From positions 1,693,501-1,757,500 of the forward strand of contig NC_013422.1 in the NCBI RefSeq assembly GCF_000024765.1: a stretch of DNA of 64,000 nucleotides. The letters are read 5' to 3'. The notes beneath the pieces were generated by a model, which searched no databases, was not told the origin of the DNA, and saw only the letters and a program-made list of their open reading frames with translations. This DNA is from Halothiobacillus neapolitanus c2 (GTDB lineage: Bacteria; Pseudomonadota; Gammaproteobacteria; Halothiobacillales; Halothiobacillaceae). Every line of letters starts with the position of its first letter. Position 1 is the stretch's first letter. Made by a program: the position numbers and the translations under genes. Below are positions 42,531 through 50,792 of this stretch, piece after piece.

Positions 42531-43274
42531 TTAATGGCCTAGATAAACTTCGATAACGCGCTCATCCGACTGCACCTGTTCCATGGTTCCCTGTGACAAG
42601 ATCTTGCCTTGGTGAAGTACGGTGACCTTATGCGCAATGCGTTTGACGAATTCCATGTCGTGTTCGATCACGATGACCGAGCGGTCCTGGCAGATCCGGT
42701 TCAGCAAATCGGCGGTTTGTTCGCGCTCCCGCACGCTCATGCCGGCGACGGGTTCGTCCAGCATCAGGAGTTCAGGGTCCTGAATGAGCAACATGCCGAT
42801 CTCCAGCCATTGCTTTTGGCCATGGCTCAGAAGGCCAGCCTCCTTATCCAGCAGGTCCGAGAGATAAATCATGTCCGCCACTTCGTGGATGCGTTGATCC
42901 ACATCGGCCGTGCGCTTGAACATCAGAGCGCCGAAGACAGTTCGGCCTCTTGGAAACGAAATTTCCAGATTCTCGAAAACGGACAGGTTTTCATAAATGG
43001 AAGGGGTCTGGAATTTACGACCGACACCAGCCCGAACAATCTGGTGTTCGGCCATTTTGGTCAGTTCCATGCCCTTGAACTTGATGGAACCGGAGGTAGC
43101 TTTGGTCTTGCCGCAGATCATGTCCAGAACGGTGGTCTTCCCTGCCCCGTTGGGGCCGATCACGACCCGCAACTCGTTCTTGTCCACGTACAGATTCAAG
43201 CCGTCGACCGCCTTGAATCCATCGAAAGATACCGTCAGGTCTTCGATAGCCAGCACGAAATCGGTGTTGCTCAT
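42531..43274 (-). CDS. urtD: Urea/short-chain amide ABC transporter ATPase UrtD
   Basis: A 247-residue LivG-like ATPase. Walker A is GPNGAGKTTVLD, the signature region is LLSHGQKQWLEIGMLL (SHGQK instead of SGGQ, usual for UrtD), and Walker B is LLMLDEPVAGMS. Its ATG overlaps the end of urtC (ATGA). It pairs with UrtE as a heterodimer. Confidence 0.95.
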   Translation of the reverse strand: MSNTDFVLAIEDLTVSFDGFKAVDGLNLYVDKNELRVVIGPNGAGKTTVLDMICGKTKATSGSIKFKGMELTKMAEHQIVRAGVGRKFQTPSIYENLSVFENLEISFPRGRTVFGALMFKRTADVDQRIHEVADMIYLSDLLDKEAGLLSHGQKQWLEIGMLLIQDPELLMLDEPVAGMSVREREQTADLLNRICQDRSVIVIEHDMEFVKRIAHKVTVLHQGKILSQGTMEQVQSDERVIEVYLGH

Positions 43275-44425
43275 TCCACTGCCTCCTTCTTATCACTCAA
43301 CGCAGCCGGCTTAACAGCACTCGACTTGCGGGTGAGCTTGTCGAGGAAACGATCCACACTCGGTTTCAGGTAGGTCTGATACAGACCGGCCAAACCGTTG
43401 GGGAAAAACATCACCACTCCGATGAACAGGCCGCCCATCAGAAAGAGCCACAATGCAGGGAATGTTTCCGAGAACGCCGACTTGCCGTAGTTGACCAGCA
43501 AAGCGCCGTACACGGCACCGATCAGAGATAGACGACCACCGACGGCGGCAAGAATGACCATTTCGATGGAAGGCACGATGCCGACGAAGGTGGGTGACAT
43601 GAAACCGACCTGAAGCGTGAACATGGCACCACCGATGGCCGAAATGATCGCCGAGAGACTGAAGACGAAAATCTTGAAGTTCGACACGTCGTAGCCGGAG
43701 AATCGGACCCGATCCTCCTTATCCCGCATTGCGAGCAACAGCCGCCCGAGTTTCGACGACAAAACATAGCGGCAGAGCAAAATCACACCGACGAGCAACA
43801 CCCCATTGATGTAATAGAGTATGTACTTCGCCGAATCGGTATTGATGTTCCAGCCATGCAGTGTCTTCAAATCGGTAATGCCATTGATACCGCCGGTATA
43901 GCCTTGCTGACCGACAACCAGAATCGTCAGGATGGCCGCAATCGCCTGGGTGATGATCGCGAAATACACCCCGCCCACGCGCCGCTTGAACATGGCCGCG
44001 CCAACAATATAGGCAAGCACCGCAGGCACGACGAAAATCGCCAGGATCGTGAACGGCAGGCTATGGAAGGGTTCCCAGAAAAGGGGCAACTGGGTGATCT
44101 GGTTCCAGTCCATGAAATCTGGGATACCCGGTGTCGTTTGTCTTGCGGTACTTGCCGGATCGGAAGCTTCCAGCTTCAGATACATAGCCATGCAATAACC
44201 ACCCACACCGAAGAAAATACCCTGACCCAGGCTGAGAATGCCCGCGTGCCCCCAGAGCATGACCAAACTGACCGCAGCAAAAGCATAGGTCAGGTACTTG
44301 CCCACGTTGTTGAGGCGGTAAATATCCAAAAATAGCGGCAAAATGATAAAAATCAGCAAGGCGAGCAACAGGAGCCCGATCGCGCCTTGCCGTCCACCCA
44401 ACCATCTGTCATAGAAAGTATTCAT
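43271..44425 (-). CDS. urtC: Urea/short-chain amide ABC transporter permease UrtC
   Basis: A 384-residue LivM-like permease with about ten membrane segments. The region MLWGHAGILSLGQGIFFGVGGY is the family signature. A loop of about 40 residues near 95-130 (ASDPASTARQTTPGIPDFMD) is typical of UrtC. It lies ten bases downstream of urtB and overlaps urtD by four bases. Confidence 0.95.
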   Translation of the reverse strand: MNTFYDRWLGGRQGAIGLLLLALLIFIILPLFLDIYRLNNVGKYLTYAFAAVSLVMLWGHAGILSLGQGIFFGVGGYCMAMYLKLEASDPASTARQTTPGIPDFMDWNQITQLPLFWEPFHSLPFTILAIFVVPAVLAYIVGAAMFKRRVGGVYFAIITQAIAAILTILVVGQQGYTGGINGITDLKTLHGWNINTDSAKYILYYINGVLLVGVILLCRYVLSSKLGRLLLAMRDKEDRVRFSGYDVSNFKIFVFSLSAIISAIGGAMFTLQVGFMSPTFVGIVPSIEMVILAAVGGRLSLIGAVYGALLVNYGKSAFSETFPALWLFLMGGLFIGVVMFFPNGLAGLYQTYLKPSVDRFLDKLTRKSSAVKPAALSDKKEAVE

Positions 44426-44435
44426 GTACGTGTCC

Positions 44436-45362
44436 TTATTTTCTGACCTTGCTTGAGAACAGACCTTCGGGCCGAAGCATGAGAATGACGATGATCGCCA
44501 ACAGGGTGACCACTTTGCCCATGGCGTTCGTCATGAAGAAAGTAAGAATGGACTGGGCCTGCGAAATGGTGAACGCGGAAGCGACCGTACCCAGCAGACT
44601 GGCTGCCCCACCGAAGACAACCACCAGGAACGTATCGACGATATAAGTCGATCCGCTGGTCGGGCCAGTTGACGCAATCGTCGTGAATGCCGCACCGGCA
44701 ATTCCCGCAACACCACATCCAACGGCAAAGGTCATGCGGTCAACCTTTTGAGTGTTGATCCCCACTGCACCGGCCATCATGCGGTTCTGTGTAGTGGCGC
44801 GGACCTTCAATCCCCAGCGTGATTTATAAAGCGCGAGAATGACGATTGCCGTAACCACGAGCGTGATGAGCATCACAAAGAGGCCATTGATGGGAATATC
44901 AATGTTTGGCGTCGGTGCCCAGGACCCCATCAACCAGTCGGGCAGTGTCGGGCTAACCTCACGGCCACCAAACACCGAACGGAAGATCTGCTGCATGATC
45001 AGGCTGAGACCCCACGTGGCTAACAGCGTATCAAGCGGTCGCCTATATAAATGACGGATGAGCAGGAATTCGACGAAATACCCCACCGTAAAGGCAATGA
45101 CAAAGGCAGCGATGATCGCCACCACGAAGTAATAAGCCATGAATCCAGGAAAGTACTGTTCGGTAATTTTAGAGATGACATAGATTGAGTAGGCCCCAAT
45201 CGTCATGAACTCTCCGTGAGCCATATTGATGACGCCCATCTGGCCGAAGATGATCGCCAGACCCAAGGCCATCAACAGCAGTACGCTGAAGAGGCTTAAG
45301 CCGGAGAACCCCTGCATCACCAGGATGGACCCTAAATCAGAGAATGAGTATCCAAACAACAT
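44436..45362 (-). CDS. urtB: Urea/short-chain amide ABC transporter permease UrtB
   Basis: A 308-residue LivH-like permease with about eight membrane segments. MALGLAIIFGQMGVINMAHGEFM is the diagnostic stretch. The start at 45362 is chosen because AGGAG lies eight bases before it; an ATG nine codons upstream has none. Unlike many UrtB proteins, it lacks a large N-terminal periplasmic extension. It is the second gene of the urt set. Confidence 0.94.
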   Translation of the reverse strand: MLFGYSFSDLGSILVMQGFSGLSLFSVLLLMALGLAIIFGQMGVINMAHGEFMTIGAYSIYVISKITEQYFPGFMAYYFVVAIIAAFVIAFTVGYFVEFLLIRHLYRRPLDTLLATWGLSLIMQQIFRSVFGGREVSPTLPDWLMGSWAPTPNIDIPINGLFVMLITLVVTAIVILALYKSRWGLKVRATTQNRMMAGAVGINTQKVDRMTFAVGCGVAGIAGAAFTTIASTGPTSGSTYIVDTFLVVVFGGAASLLGTVASAFTISQAQSILTFFMTNAMGKVVTLLAIIVILMLRPEGLFSSKVRK

Positions 45363-45454
45363 GGAAGTTGCTCCTGTCCAAAATTGCATAGGGAGTGGGA
45401 AGCGCCCTGATCAGATGAAGCTAACCAGAACGCCACTCACCCGGCCGCCTTTGC

Positions 45455-46699
45455 TCAGTAACCTTTCGGGAACGGATTCGGCATGATGTACGGTGAGGTG
45501 TAGACAATGTCTGCCTGACCATCGTCACGCCATTCGCCGATTCGCAGACGCGTCTTCAGGTGATGGTTTGGCTCGAGGTAAACCATGCCTTCAGGAGCGT
45601 TGAAGGTTATCGTGCCGCTTTCTTCAGCCTTCACAACCTTGTCCGTATCGAAGCTACCCGCTTTCTCGACAGCAGCCTTCCATAACCACGGGCCCTCATA
45701 CGCAGCCTGAGTTACATCACCGATCGGCGCATCAGCACCCCAGCGTTTCTTGAACGCAGCAACGAAAGCCTTGTTTTCCGGTGTATCCAGAGACTGGAAG
45801 TACTTCATCGCAGAGTAGAAGCCTTTGAGGTTTTCGCCACCGATGCCCTGGGCTTCGTCTTCAGTGACAGACAAGGTCAGCAATGTCTGCTTGCTACCGT
45901 TAATACCGGCCGCTTTGAGTTGCTTGAACCAGGCAACGTTTGAACCGCCAACCACAGCGGCGTAGATGACATCCGGCTTTTTCAGACGGATCTTGTTGAT
46001 GGTTGAACCGAACTGGGTGCTGCCCAACGCGGCGTATTCCTCACCCACCACCTTGCCGTGCAATACAGTTTCAATGTACTTGCGCGCCAGTTTCATCGTC
46101 GTACGTGGCCAGATGTAGTCAGAACCGATCAGATAGAAGGTCTTGGCGTTCTTGTTCTTGGCTACCCAATCCAAGCCAGCAAATACCTGTTGAGTCGCCT
46201 CCTGGCCCGTATAGACCACATTCTTGGACTGCTCCAGACCTTCGTAGAAAGTCGGGTAATACAACAGGCCGTTATCACGCTCCAGCACGGGAAGAACTGC
46301 CTTACGGGATGCTGATGTCCAGCAACCAAAAATGGCGGCCACATGGTTTTCTTCCAACAACTTCTTGGCTTTCTCGGCGAAGGTAGGCCAGTCACTGGCG
46401 CCATCTTCCTGGATAAATTTGATCTGGCGCCCTAGGACGCCGCCTTGCGCATTGATCTGCTCAATGGCCAGTTTCTCGGCTTCCTGAGCACCGGTTTCAC
46501 TAATTGCCATGGTGCCTGTCAGTGAATGGAGGATACCTACGGTCACCGTATCGTCAGTCACTGCAAGACCTGTTGTGTTGACTTCAGCGGTCGGGGGCCC
46601 GGCATAAACGGCAGATGCAATTAATACTGACGAAAGTGTCAGACCCTGAATCGCAGCTCTCACACTGCGCCAAACTTTAGAATCGGTCTTATTAATCAT
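45455..46699 (-). CDS. urtA: Urea/short-chain amide-binding protein UrtA
   Basis: A 414-residue periplasmic type I binding protein. A signal peptide (positively charged start, then GLTLSSVLIASAVYA) is followed by the Leu/Ile/Val-binding-protein fold. VTVGILHSLTGTMAISET and FGCWTSASRKAVLPV are typical of UrtA/FmdD. AAGGAG sits five bases before the ATG. The gene is headed by a sigma-54 promoter at 46777-46793. The same family serves as FmdD, an amide-binding protein, in Methylophilus, and there is no urease nearby, so amide or urea specificity is open. Confidence 0.95.
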   Translation of the reverse strand: MINKTDSKVWRSVRAAIQGLTLSSVLIASAVYAGPPTAEVNTTGLAVTDDTVTVGILHSLTGTMAISETGAQEAEKLAIEQINAQGGVLGRQIKFIQEDGASDWPTFAEKAKKLLEENHVAAIFGCWTSASRKAVLPVLERDNGLLYYPTFYEGLEQSKNVVYTGQEATQQVFAGLDWVAKNKNAKTFYLIGSDYIWPRTTMKLARKYIETVLHGKVVGEEYAALGSTQFGSTINKIRLKKPDVIYAAVVGGSNVAWFKQLKAAGINGSKQTLLTLSVTEDEAQGIGGENLKGFYSAMKYFQSLDTPENKAFVAAFKKRWGADAPIGDVTQAAYEGPWLWKAAVEKAGSFDTDKVVKAEESGTITFNAPEGMVYLEPNHHLKTRLRIGEWRDDGQADIVYTSPYIMPNPFPKGY

Positions 46700-46776
46700 G
46701 GTTGCTCCTTAAAATCTCATCTGGACGTTTTTCCTTGCAACAAGGACTAAAGGGAAAATCCCTCGCATGAACACAA

Positions 46777-46793
46777 CTGCAGGAAGCGTGCCA
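46777..46793 (-). promoter_or_regulatory. Sigma-54 (-24/-12) promoter of urtA
   Basis: Read on the minus strand, CTGGCACGCTTCCTGCAG has GG at -24 and GC at -12 with exactly ten bases between, close to the TGGCACG-N4-TTGCW consensus. Transcription would start near 46767, giving a leader of about 68 bases before the urtA ATG. Confidence 0.85.
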
Positions 46794-47027
46794 GAAAAAA
46801 TCAGCAATTAATTCGCATGAAAATAAATACATGAACCATATAAATCCGGACGATAAACCCCCATATGAATTATTAACAAAACAGAAATAAAACAATCGGA
46901 CATTCAATGGGTTGCACCGAGATATTCGATTAAATGATCACCAGTCCCGAACAGGATTCAGCCGCTTGACGCCCGAATCACCGGGCCAAAAATCTGCACC
47001 GAAAATGCAATATATATATATTTTTCA

Positions 47028-47058
47028 GTATGTTATAAAAAGTAATGGCGTAACATGC
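47028..47058. repeat. Imperfect inverted repeat in urtA-fmdA region
   Basis: GTATGTTA (47028-47035) faces TAACATGC (47051-47058) across 15 bases, next to a short AT run. It may be a regulator site; nothing more can be said. Confidence 0.35.
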
Positions 47059-47080
47059 GTCTAGGGCAATGGCAACGATC

Positions 47081-47131
47081 AATTGTCACGTTACATTTCA
47101 TGACAATTTGAATTGTCACAATAAATTGTCA
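47081..47131. promoter_or_regulatory. Cluster of four AATTGTCA half-sites (candidate upstream activating sequence)
   Basis: AATTGTCA occurs at 47081-47088, inverted at 47101-47108, and again at 47111-47118 and 47124-47131. The middle two form a perfect 18-bp palindrome, TGACAATTTGAATTGTCA. The cluster lies about 80-130 bases upstream of the fmdA sigma-54 promoter and about 290-340 from that of urtA, the usual range for enhancer-binding proteins. The bound protein is unproven; the NifA-like activator of this window is the obvious candidate. Confidence 0.7.
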
Positions 47132-47208
47132 TGGCAAAAACGTTACATTCGCAAACAAATGGAATGCAATCACCTGTAAATAACACCAAAACAAAGGTAA
47201 AACATAAG

Positions 47209-47226
47209 TTGGCACACGTAATGCAT
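47209..47226 (+). promoter_or_regulatory. Sigma-54 (-24/-12) promoter of fmdA
   Basis: GTTGGCACACGTAATGCA has GG and GC separated by exactly ten bases and a TTGGCAC -24 element. It diverges from the urtA promoter. Transcription would start near 47236, about 137 bases before the fmdA ATG. Confidence 0.85.
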
Positions 47227-47372
47227 TAGGCCAGTAAGCCCAAAATGCATTATTCCAAATTTAAATAGGAACCAGGCAACAGAAGGCAATCATTTCAATA
47301 CGTCAATTAACGTAATTGGCTTATTGATCTACCGGCGGGCCATGCCCAAATAAGATCAAGGGGATTAGTACA

Positions 47373-48608
47373 ATGGCAAAAAAACTGATAGAAATTGATT
47401 TTTCGCAACCACCAGAAGCGCACGATTGCATTCATAATCGTTGGCACCCGGACATCCCCATGTACGCATGGGTAAAGCCGGGTGACGACTTCGTTCTTGA
47501 GTGCATGGACTGGACCGGCGGCCAGATCAACAACAATAACTCTGCCGACGATGTCCGTGACGTGGATTTGACTAAGGTCCACTATTTAAGTGGACCCATC
47601 GGTGTGGATGGAGCCGAACCGGGGGACTTGTTGGTCGTTGATATCCTCGACATCGGCACACTGGAACAATTCCAGTGGGGGTTCAATGGCATATTCGCCA
47701 GAGAAAACGGTGGTGGCTTCCTGACCGAACATTACCCGGATGCGCGAAAATCAATCTGGGATTTCAACGGCATTTATACATCCTCTCGCCACGTACCCGG
47801 TGTGAACTTCGCGGGAATCATGCATCCGGGTCTGATCGGTTGCCTTCCCTCCAGAGAATTGCTGAACGAATGGAACAAGCGAGAAGGTGCCCTGATCGCG
47901 ACCGATCCTGAACGTGTTCCTCCGCTCGCAGCACCGCCCTGTGCTGGCACCGCTCACATGGGCCAACTCAAAGGGGATAAGGCGAAAGCAGCCGCGCTCG
48001 AAGGTGCGCGCACGGTTCCGCCCCGTGAACACGGCGGCAACTGCGACATCAAGGATCTCACCAAAGGCTCTCGTGTCTTTTTCCCTGTTTATGTGAAGGG
48101 TGCCGGTCTTTCGATGGGCGATCTACACTTCTCGCAGGGCGATGGAGAAATCACCTTTTGTGGTGCCATCGAGATGGCCGGCTGGATTCATATCCGAGTC
48201 AGCATCATCAAGGACGGTGTTGCCAAATACGCTGTCAAGAACCCAATTTTCAAGCCGAGCCCACTACAGCCAAACTACCAGAATCACCTGATTTTCGAAG
48301 GGATTTCCGTAGATGAATCAGGCAAGCAGCATTACCTGGATGCGCATGTTTCATACCGCCAGGCCTGCCTGAACGCGATCGAATACCTCAAGAAATTCGG
48401 CTACACCGGAGCCCAGGCCTATTCGATCCTCGGTACGGCTCCTGTCCAAGGTCACATCAGCGGCATCGTCGACATTCCGAACGTGTGCGCAACACTCTTC
48501 CTGCCAACAGAAATCTTCAATTTCAACATTGATCCTTGCGCCGAAGGCCCGACCAAGTACATCAAGGATAACGACGATGTGCCGGTTTCCTACTGGGCTG
48601 ATAAATAA
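47373..48608 (+). CDS. fmdA: Formamidase FmdA (acetamidase/formamidase family)
   Basis: A 411-residue zinc-dependent amidase of the FmdA_AmdA family, which hydrolyses formamide to formate and ammonia in the cytoplasm. Family stretches include HNRWHPDIPMYAWVKPGDDF near the N-terminus, GINHPG-type GIMHPGLIGCLPS, PPREHGGNCDIKDL and LHFSQGDGEITFCGAIE. Length matches Methylophilus FmdA (407). AAGGGGATT precedes the ATG. It is divergent from urtA and followed by fmdB and an outer-membrane protein gene, as in the fmd cluster of Methylophilus methylotrophus. Confidence 0.96.
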   Translation: MAKKLIEIDFSQPPEAHDCIHNRWHPDIPMYAWVKPGDDFVLECMDWTGGQINNNNSADDVRDVDLTKVHYLSGPIGVDGAEPGDLLVVDILDIGTLEQFQWGFNGIFARENGGGFLTEHYPDARKSIWDFNGIYTSSRHVPGVNFAGIMHPGLIGCLPSRELLNEWNKREGALIATDPERVPPLAAPPCAGTAHMGQLKGDKAKAAALEGARTVPPREHGGNCDIKDLTKGSRVFFPVYVKGAGLSMGDLHFSQGDGEITFCGAIEMAGWIHIRVSIIKDGVAKYAVKNPIFKPSPLQPNYQNHLIFEGISVDESGKQHYLDAHVSYRQACLNAIEYLKKFGYTGAQAYSILGTAPVQGHISGIVDIPNVCATLFLPTEIFNFNIDPCAEGPTKYIKDNDDVPVSYWADK

Positions 48609-48680
48609 ACGGCCGATCTTCAGGTCTACTCAAAGTCGATCTGAAGAGTCATGCAACCCATTGTTTTCACGGAGGGTGAA

Positions 48681-49013
48681 ATGCCAATTTACGAGTATCA
48701 CTGCAAAAACTGTGACCACGTGTTCGAGGAAATGCGCCCCATGGACCAGTACCTAGAGCCATGCGCCTGCCCCGAGTGCAATCACGATGCGGGAAGGGCT
48801 GTCCTGTCCGCTCCGAGACTGAACGACATGAAGGCCAGCGTTCGTAAGGCCCACCAAGTTAATGAACGAAGTGCCCACGAACCAAGATCGACTAAGCGGC
48901 ACCAGTGCGGACCGGGCTGCAGCCATTCCAGCACACCCAAGACCACGACAACCAAAGGAGGTCCCCACCTGAAGATGCAACAGGGCAAACGCCCGTGGAT
49001 GATCGGACATTGA
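48681..49013 (+). CDS. fmdB: FmdB family zinc-ribbon protein
   Basis: A 110-residue protein that starts MPIYEYHCKNCDHVFE, the FmdB signature, with a second CPEC pair forming a zinc ribbon in the first 45 residues. The rest is basic and low in complexity, and it holds another cysteine set (HQCGPGCSH). FmdB was described as a regulator of formamidase in Methylophilus; its mode of action is not clear. GGAGGG lies directly upstream of the ATG, 72 bases after fmdA. Confidence 0.92.
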   Translation: MPIYEYHCKNCDHVFEEMRPMDQYLEPCACPECNHDAGRAVLSAPRLNDMKASVRKAHQVNERSAHEPRSTKRHQCGPGCSHSSTPKTTTTKGGPHLKMQQGKRPWMIGH

Positions 49014-49107
49014 TGATTTTTGAGGCTTATTACCCAAAACCACAGATTTAAAAACCATTTTTTTGACGAACCTAAAAAAACTATCGTCCTTAAGGAGCTT
49101 TTGTAAC

Positions 49108-49833
49108 ATGAAGAAGAAAATCTTAACGCTGCTCACAGTAGCAACCGCTCTGAACCTGCCGGTAATCAGTGCAGCGGTCCAAGCCGATACGTTTACCGGC
49201 AATATCAACGTGGCCTCTAAATATATTCTTCGAGGTATTACCAATTCACCAGAAGATGACAATGCTGCATTGCAAGGTGGATTTGACTATTCCCTAGACA
49301 ATGGCCTTTACGTTGGCTACTGGGGTTCGTCACTTGGATATTCTGATCCGGGTAAATCCAACGGTTTCGAAAATGACTTCTATGGTGGTTACAACGGTAG
49401 TATTGGTGACTTTCATTACGGAGTCGGCGTCGTTCAATACGCCTACGTCAACATTTCCAACTCTAATGGCATAGAAGGCTACGGCAGCGTCGGTTACGGC
49501 CCAGTCACTTTTGGCGCCAAGACGCTGTTGAAAGACGTGGCATGGGGCAACAAGGGGGACACCTTCTGGACCCTAGACTACAGCACGGCTTTGCCCAAAG
49601 ACTTTAAATTTGGGACAACGATCGGTTACTACACCTACAAGAATAGTGGCACGTACATAGCATCAACCCCCGAGAAAAACGCCTTCCGCTACGCTGATAT
49701 CAACCTGTCACATCCAATCGGAAAAACAGGGGCAAACGTTAGCATGCACTACATTATTGGCGGCAAAGATCGCAATGGTACTAAGCAAAAGAACGCCATT
49801 TTCTTCAACCTTGGCTACAACTTCGACCTATAA
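49108..49833 (+). CDS. TorF/TIGR02001-type outer membrane protein
   Basis: A 241-residue outer-membrane beta-barrel protein. A signal peptide (MKKKILTLLTVATALNL..., cleavage after AAVQA) precedes the family opening TFTGNINVASKYILRGIT. Repeated amphipathic aromatic strands follow, and the protein ends in GYNFDL, an aromatic-x-hydrophobic end. AAGGAG stands ten bases before the ATG. It is the last gene of the fmdA-fmdB set and ends at a strong terminator, so a porin role for amides or urea (as proposed for FmdC) fits the context but is inference. Confidence 0.88.
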   Translation: MKKKILTLLTVATALNLPVISAAVQADTFTGNINVASKYILRGITNSPEDDNAALQGGFDYSLDNGLYVGYWGSSLGYSDPGKSNGFENDFYGGYNGSIGDFHYGVGVVQYAYVNISNSNGIEGYGSVGYGPVTFGAKTLLKDVAWGNKGDTFWTLDYSTALPKDFKFGTTIGYYTYKNSGTYIASTPEKNAFRYADINLSHPIGKTGANVSMHYIIGGKDRNGTKQKNAIFFNLGYNFDL

Positions 49834-49850
49834 TTTCTCAACAAGGTCAT

Positions 49851-49881
49851 CACAGGATGTGGTGCGACACATCCTGTTTTC
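49851..49881 (+). terminator. Rho-independent terminator after outer membrane protein gene
   Basis: ACAGGATGTG and CACATCCTGT form a perfect ten-pair stem around a six-base loop and are followed by TTTT. This ends the fmdAB-porin transcript and marks the end of the ordered chromosomal region. Confidence 0.88.
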
Positions 49882-50312
49882 GTGCCCTTTGATCAACCAT
49901 GACCCAAGCCAGCGAAGATGGCGGTAGCACTTAAATAAATCGCTTTGGCGACTGAAATTTATTAGTTTTTTCGTGGTAAACGCAAGGTTTTCCCACAGCC
50001 CACATTCTCGAAATAATCCTATTCTTGATAATTTATCACATGCTCTTCTTGACTGATTCGATCACATAAGTCGTGAAAATCTATTAGCGAGTCAGGAGCA
50101 GACAATTGGAAAACGGAAAGATCCGAGAGGAATCCCATCACCAGGAAAGGCTAATGAGCAGAGAGATCTCGATCCATTTGGCCTTGAACTCTGTAAGGTG
50201 ATGCTCGACTTCAGCAAGGGTAAAGCTGGGGTAGGTGCCCATGAGGTAAAAGTGCATTAGCCCTCGTCTAATTCGTCAGACAAAACGGAGGGCACCTCGA
50301 AATAACCGTGAT

Positions 50313-50384
50313 TCGTCGTTCTCGCGAAAGCGGGAACCCAGAAAAACCAAGGCGCTGGATTCCCGCCTACGCGGGGATGACGAG
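50313..50384. repeat. dRS3-like inverted repeat pair
   Basis: TTCGTCGTTCTCGCGAAAGC... at 50313-50342 is mirrored at 50355-50384 by ...CCTACGCGGGGATGACGAG. Each arm also holds its own hairpin (TTCTCGCGAAAGCGGGAA). The core ATTCCCGCNNNNGCGGGAAT type is a dispersed repeat in Neisseria (dRS3) and many other proteobacteria. Confidence 0.7.
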
Positions 50385-50457
50385 TTTTTCGAGCTTCCCC
50401 GGAATGATTTCATTAAAATAACACCATGATTTTTCGAACCGAAATCAGGGTGATGTT

Positions 50458-50508
50458 ATGTCTGAAAGTGAAAAAGTCTCCGTTCTTTTTGTCTGCGATG
50501 GGCAATAA
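50458..50508 (+). pseudogene. 5' stub of a low-molecular-weight protein tyrosine phosphatase gene
   Basis: A start codon with a GGTGAT-like site begins MSESEKVSVLFVCDGQ and then stops. VLFVCDGN is the P-loop beginning of LMW phosphatases and arsenate reductases, so this is the first 15 codons of such a gene cut after the glycine. The break suggests that DNA to the right was inserted into the gene. Confidence 0.55.
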
Positions 50509-50520
50509 ACGACAAGAAAA

Positions 50521-50550
50521 ATAAATCAATATAAATCAATATAAATCAAT
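50521..50550. repeat. Three tandem copies of ATAAATCAAT
   Basis: The decamer ATAAATCAAT is repeated three times without change, 15 bases before the 73-bp direct repeat. It could be an iteron-like or integration-host binding stretch, or simply slippage. Confidence 0.7.
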
Positions 50551-50564
50551 TAGTTATAAATGTC

Positions 50565-50637
50565 GTTCAAAATTCGTTCAATACTCATTTTCATTGAATG
50601 GTGACCAAACCACTACGGTCTTGGCAAGCATGGCTGA
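50565..50637. repeat. 73-bp direct repeat, left copy (remnant of transglycosylase gene end)
   Basis: Matches 55087-55159 at 65 of 73 positions, the first 26 without change. On the minus strand it encodes SAMLAKTVVVWSPFNENEY and a stop, that is, the C-terminus of the VirB1/TrbN-like transglycosylase (SAMLAKTLVVWSPLNGNEY) with three substitutions. It is therefore the end of a related second copy of that gene. The two copies flank 4.4 kb in direct orientation. Confidence 0.85.
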
Positions 50638-50792
50638 TCACCAGTGACGCCACGGTTTCCGAGACGGGCGGGTCCACTTTGGTTGAATTCCTCACATTTA
50701 CGGTTACGGATATCACTGTCTGCTTCTCGGTGCCTAAGTGGACGATGAGTGGCGGAAAGTGACTAGAGTATTGATGGCGACTCAAAGTGTCG

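Larger units (their letters stand above)
49882..50564. other. Junction zone without intact genes
   Basis: About 680 bases of mixed composition with gene fragments and repeats. A 34-codon minus-strand frame (50138-50242) begins MGTYPSFTLAEVEHHL and may be a remnant of an unknown gene. It is followed rightwards by the inverted repeat, phosphatase stub and decamer repeats listed separately. No tRNA was found. Confidence 0.5.

Noticed and set aside
50313-50384. Transposon ends of an insertion sequence
   Set aside because: The inverted repeats enclose only 12 bases and match a dispersed dRS3-type repeat; no transposase is present.
49882-50564. tRNA gene as integration site of the accessory region
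   Set aside because: No cloverleaf or T-loop sequence could be found; the truncated phosphatase gene is a better candidate target.
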